Below are positions 7,201 to 8,443 of a stretch of DNA of 8,443 nucleotides, one piece after another (the first letter of the stretch is position 1; the number at the start of each line of letters is the position of its first letter). The stretch comes from CAZHBD01 sp964530555. GTDB lineage: Bacteria > Patescibacteriota > Saccharimonadia > Saccharimonadales > AWTP1-31. Below the pieces are notes generated by a model. The model had not been told where the DNA came from and searched no databases. It was given only the letters and a program-made list of their open reading frames with translations. The stretch is from positions 1 to 8,443 of the forward strand of contig CAZHBD010000038.1 of assembly GCA_964530555.1 (NCBI GenBank). The letters run 5' to 3'. Position numbers and translations under genes: made by a program.

Positions 7201-8119
7201 GGTCGCGAGCCTGCTCGGTGTAACGACTTGCATACGCAATGGTTTCAGAAGCTTTTTCAAACGCATAGCCATAACCTTCGGTTGCTTCTCGAACAATGCC
7301 TTCTAGTGCTTCGACCGATAGCTTCGCTGCCCCAGCAATATTCTGTTCGTTGGCTTCAAGTCGTGCTAAAGCGGTGAGTTCGTGAGACTGTAGGTTTTCC
7401 ACAAGCGTTTGTCGCTGGGCACTATCTGTCTCACCAGGCGGGACAAGCGGACGGTCGCCAACAAAGCGTTCGTCAAAATCGGTATTTGTTGCAACACGAA
7501 GTACACCGTTGCTCCCGCGTAAAATACCAACAATATCAGTCGCTGCATCGTGCCGGCTGCCGCTCCATGCAACCACTCCTTCAAGTTTTTTGGCCACCTT
7601 AACCACGTCGGCCGCCATGCCGCTTGCAACCGCCTCAGTTATATCAACTTTCATCCTAGTATCATTCGGATGGAGGAGCTTTACCACCAAGAGGCTTTCA
7701 ATCGCATGCTCGACTGCTTCGTTGTTGCCCTCGGACTTTGCCTTCGATGCTTCTTGTAGCGCAATGTCTTGTGCTGCATCGAAAACATCTACGATATCTA
7801 TTGGAAACTCATGCTGTCCTTCAGTGCCCGGTATGTTACGTTGCGCTTCTAAATGTCGGGTAGCTAGTCCAGTTAGACGGGCTGCCTCGAGCATCATTGA
7901 AGTTACTCTGTTATGCTGTAGAGCTTGTTCAGGAGTGTGCTCGTTGGGAGCAATGCTCTCATGAGCAGGCCCTGTAAGCCCCAACAAATCAGGTGTTGTG
8001 CGTAATAAATCAACATGACTAAGGTGTAAAATACGGTCTGCGATCTCTTCCTGAAGCTCAGGGCGCACCTGATCCATATACTGAGCCGCTTCGGGGGCCT
8101 GCTGAAGTAATTCTTCCAT
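4241..8119 (-). CDS. Very large cytosolic helical protein with C-terminal cysteine-cluster alpha/beta domain, function unknown
   Basis: 1292 aa, with no signal peptide or membrane helix. I do not recognise a named family. Residues 1 to about 1090 read as almost continuous amphipathic alpha helices, as in helical-repeat or scaffold proteins, without a clear TPR or HEAT consensus. Residues about 1105-1260 form a distinct alpha/beta domain: GYDTGCCMTLRGASESC (C1153, C1154, C1164), then strands around FFAVYDPNGKLRAQSIMYL and ILVADNIEA, a helix (1216-1234) and a strand ISAIQVGKGY. This order loosely resembles the core of GNAT acyltransferases, and the CC...GxxESC plus DNIE pattern is reminiscent of an uncharacterised module I associate with some phage and intracellular-bacterial proteins; both comparisons are tentative. 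Only one other cysteine exists (C640). The tail after 1257 is Pro/Thr/Ser-rich. No good Shine-Dalgarno sequence precedes the ATG (AAAGGA lies 18 bases away), and the frame has no alternative upstream ATG, GTG or TTG before its stop. It is flanked by terminators, so it is probably monocistronic. Confidence 0.9.
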   Translation of the reverse strand: MEELLQQAPEAAQYMDQVRPELQEEIADRILHLSHVDLLRTTPDLLGLTGPAHESIAPNEHTPEQALQHNRVTSMMLEAARLTGLATRHLEAQRNIPGTEGQHEFPIDIVDVFDAAQDIALQEASKAKSEGNNEAVEHAIESLLVVKLLHPNDTRMKVDITEAVASGMAADVVKVAKKLEGVVAWSGSRHDAATDIVGILRGSNGVLRVATNTDFDERFVGDRPLVPPGETDSAQRQTLVENLQSHELTALARLEANEQNIAGAAKLSVEALEGIVREATEGYGYAFEKASETIAYASRYTEQARDPELQTRFTDAMATLQKARSAGLKPYRTNISAAYPLDKALVELVIDGHIDEAKQLMSVSRHEVATKDIYGRETRWPNLDDVIENGVKLSPEEQVRVKQLIYGIHDQKLVEFRRAMEDNGVDGRTIETILWYAPNPDEAALVSPEFWKRYYEIQGITPSPDPAAPYQEPKDGQMLRILIEGEQAHNIDKNAQAILTLLDAGLAPSEIDARVLDKLRAFTDTTKQAIYLEQLAESAQFLQAYAKSEQSKTDYGFRQREALDTLAFFSEPKTALQLAQKLYGEKAFSYLTHVKALFGTKTWNGKEDTIDLDPKAVELATFLAERAPIFISNPEVFKACLKSIGLETMQRLLHVAGQSPVLQKVIAEANPFLILEGLLDMQSSTVDAIAQRAALFETAFSGNLEKVYESYQGMPSAQSAIINRLMSRMKTAETNSLKAESANLVAVFEESGLRQVLLDHPYDMQHMLQVISRSNYDIDYVKGLVAAFNSDNMAGLTENLERGGITKETYDSFVRQIIDADNPHQLLADIIGVYSKLSFIQERIPVDFAPHFTEWKSFAELIPDGPAGIRMREQALARLRLRTHEFYGQAIEDPIQAIRIFHEVVPDADSPKVIREQSISLIEALIAAESTRGFPSTKPTKLKEVFLDEDLQELYIQVFGLKQSGDIEGMERVLTERDLSYRPLQGQLSEVINGLKQRVRQLHDQERAAVLWLKQFSGQDIKAVKLIEAWKSREQALAYGIKDNPKDILQFVAEKGVQLLYDKRASEGTTDIRPEEFEIEQPFIQAMGIRYSPEVVFSALERRVNYRRENGRYPTKLVGPAKASITLQQEEFTAEMLDVNDPRGFTIGYDTGCCMTLRGASESCIWAGYEDPRYSFFAVYDPNGKLRAQSIMYLAEADGEQILVADNIEATAGTDISKIAEVYTKALVQFIEAQSLDISAIQVGKGYTPAAIINTLPDASVSPATPRAGTYTDAYRQKVLWRQPKATPTSGE

Positions 8120-8151
8120 GACGATTGTGTTTGCTAATCCTTTATGCTTAA

Positions 8152-8180
8152 AGTGTAGCAGTCCTCATCCAATCAGCGAA
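8152..8180 (-). promoter_or_regulatory. Weak candidate promoter for the 1292-aa gene
   Basis: On the minus strand TTCGCT (8180-8175), a 17-base spacer and TACACT (8157-8152) are spaced correctly but match consensus at only three and four of six positions. A start near 8145 would give a leader of about 26 bases. A promoter is expected here, because the upstream tRNA ends in a strong terminator, but the exact site is uncertain. Confidence 0.3.
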
Positions 8181-8230
8181 CACATTTCTGTTGCATTGCC
8201 GGTAGGGCCATAGGAAGGAGTGTGTAGGCA

Positions 8231-8259
8231 ATAAACAAAAACCCGGCTTTATGCCGGGT
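8231..8259 (-). terminator. Strong intrinsic terminator of the tRNA-Leu gene
   Basis: On the minus strand ACCCGGC pairs perfectly with GCCGGGT (8259-8253 and 8247-8241) around an ATAAA loop, followed by TTTTGTTTATT. The 7-bp stem has six G-C pairs. The stem begins nine bases after the tRNA CCA end, which ties it to the tRNA transcript and isolates the large gene downstream. Confidence 0.9.
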
Positions 8260-8267
8260 GATAGGTT

Positions 8268-8354
8268 TGGTGCGCGAGAGAGGACTTGAACCTCCACAGC
8301 CTTTCGGCCACTACCACCTCAAGGTAGCGTGTATACCAATTTCACCACTCGCGC
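8268..8354 (-). tRNA. tRNA-Leu, anticodon GAG
   Basis: An 87-base class II tRNA with all arms intact. The acceptor stem GCGCGAG pairs with CTCGCGC, followed by A73 and an encoded CCA (8270-8268). The anticodon stem CTACC/GGTAG encloses the loop TTGAGGT, with anticodon GAG at 8320-8318, reading CUC and CUU leucine codons. A long variable arm (GGCC-GAAA-GGCT) is characteristic of leucine tRNAs. The T arm GGAGG-TTCAAGT-CCTCT has one G-U pair, and the D region contains TTGGTA. There is no intron. It is bounded by its own promoter and terminator, so it is a single-gene unit. Confidence 0.96.
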
Positions 8355-8374
8355 ATGAGTCGTTTAACTGGCGT

Positions 8375-8403
8375 ATTTTATCATAGTTTACCCCTGGAGT
8401 GAA
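8375..8403 (-). promoter_or_regulatory. Promoter of the tRNA-Leu gene
   Basis: On the minus strand TTCACT (8403-8398), a 17-base spacer and TAAAAT (8380-8375) form a sigma70-type promoter with four and five of six consensus matches. Transcription would begin about 14 bases before the mature tRNA 5' end, a normal short leader for RNase P processing. The remaining 40 bases to the window end contain nothing I can assign. Confidence 0.6.
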
Positions 8404-8443
8404 CAGCTATAAAGGGCGAGTTGCGTGGTAGTGTTTACAGAAG

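Noticed and set aside
7509..7964. 151-aa open frame on the plus strand, rich in Ser, Ala and Cys
   Set aside because: Antisense to the N-terminal part of the large gene; the Ser/Ala/Cys-rich content is the expected mirror of its Ala/Glu-rich codons.

Overview
The window looks like part of a chromosome of a Patescibacteria/CPR bacterium, most plausibly a Saccharibacteria-like lineage with a Gram-positive-type envelope. This is an inference. It rests on a cell-surface protein with a C-terminal sortase-like tail (LVTTG, membrane helix, KKSS) preceded by a 'QVLGAT' segment of a kind I associate with CPR exported proteins, on the tight coupling of surface-protein genes, and on the lack of familiar housekeeping homologs. 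The standard genetic code fits: all three stop codons appear as gene ends and no gene needs TGA read as an amino acid. The tRNA carries an encoded CCA. I see no mobile element, CRISPR array, rRNA or phage module.

Plus-strand block (2-3730): three overlapping or nearly touching genes that look like one surface-protein transcription unit beginning upstream of the window. They are the last 60 residues of a protein with a lamin-tail-like domain, a 993-aa secreted parallel beta-helix protein with two DUF11-like repeats and a cell-wall/membrane anchor, and a 192-aa single-pass membrane protein. The second and third genes overlap as ATGA. The likely role is display of large beta-rich proteins on the cell surface, for example for contact with a host or surface.

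Convergent gap (3731-3819): a weak terminator candidate and a perfect bulged inverted repeat lie between the plus-strand block and a minus-strand gene.

Minus-strand block (3820-8403), read right to left: a tRNA-Leu(GAG) gene with its own promoter and a strong intrinsic terminator; then a very large unrecognised gene (1292 aa), mostly alpha-helical with a small alpha/beta C-terminal domain carrying a GCC...C cysteine cluster, ended by a terminator; then a 107-aa cysteine/histidine-containing small protein with a near-consensus promoter and strong ribosome binding site. The three appear to be separately transcribed.

The most novel parts are the 1292-aa protein with its cysteine-cluster domain and the small CPAC/CC protein beside it. 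Neither can be given a function from sequence alone.
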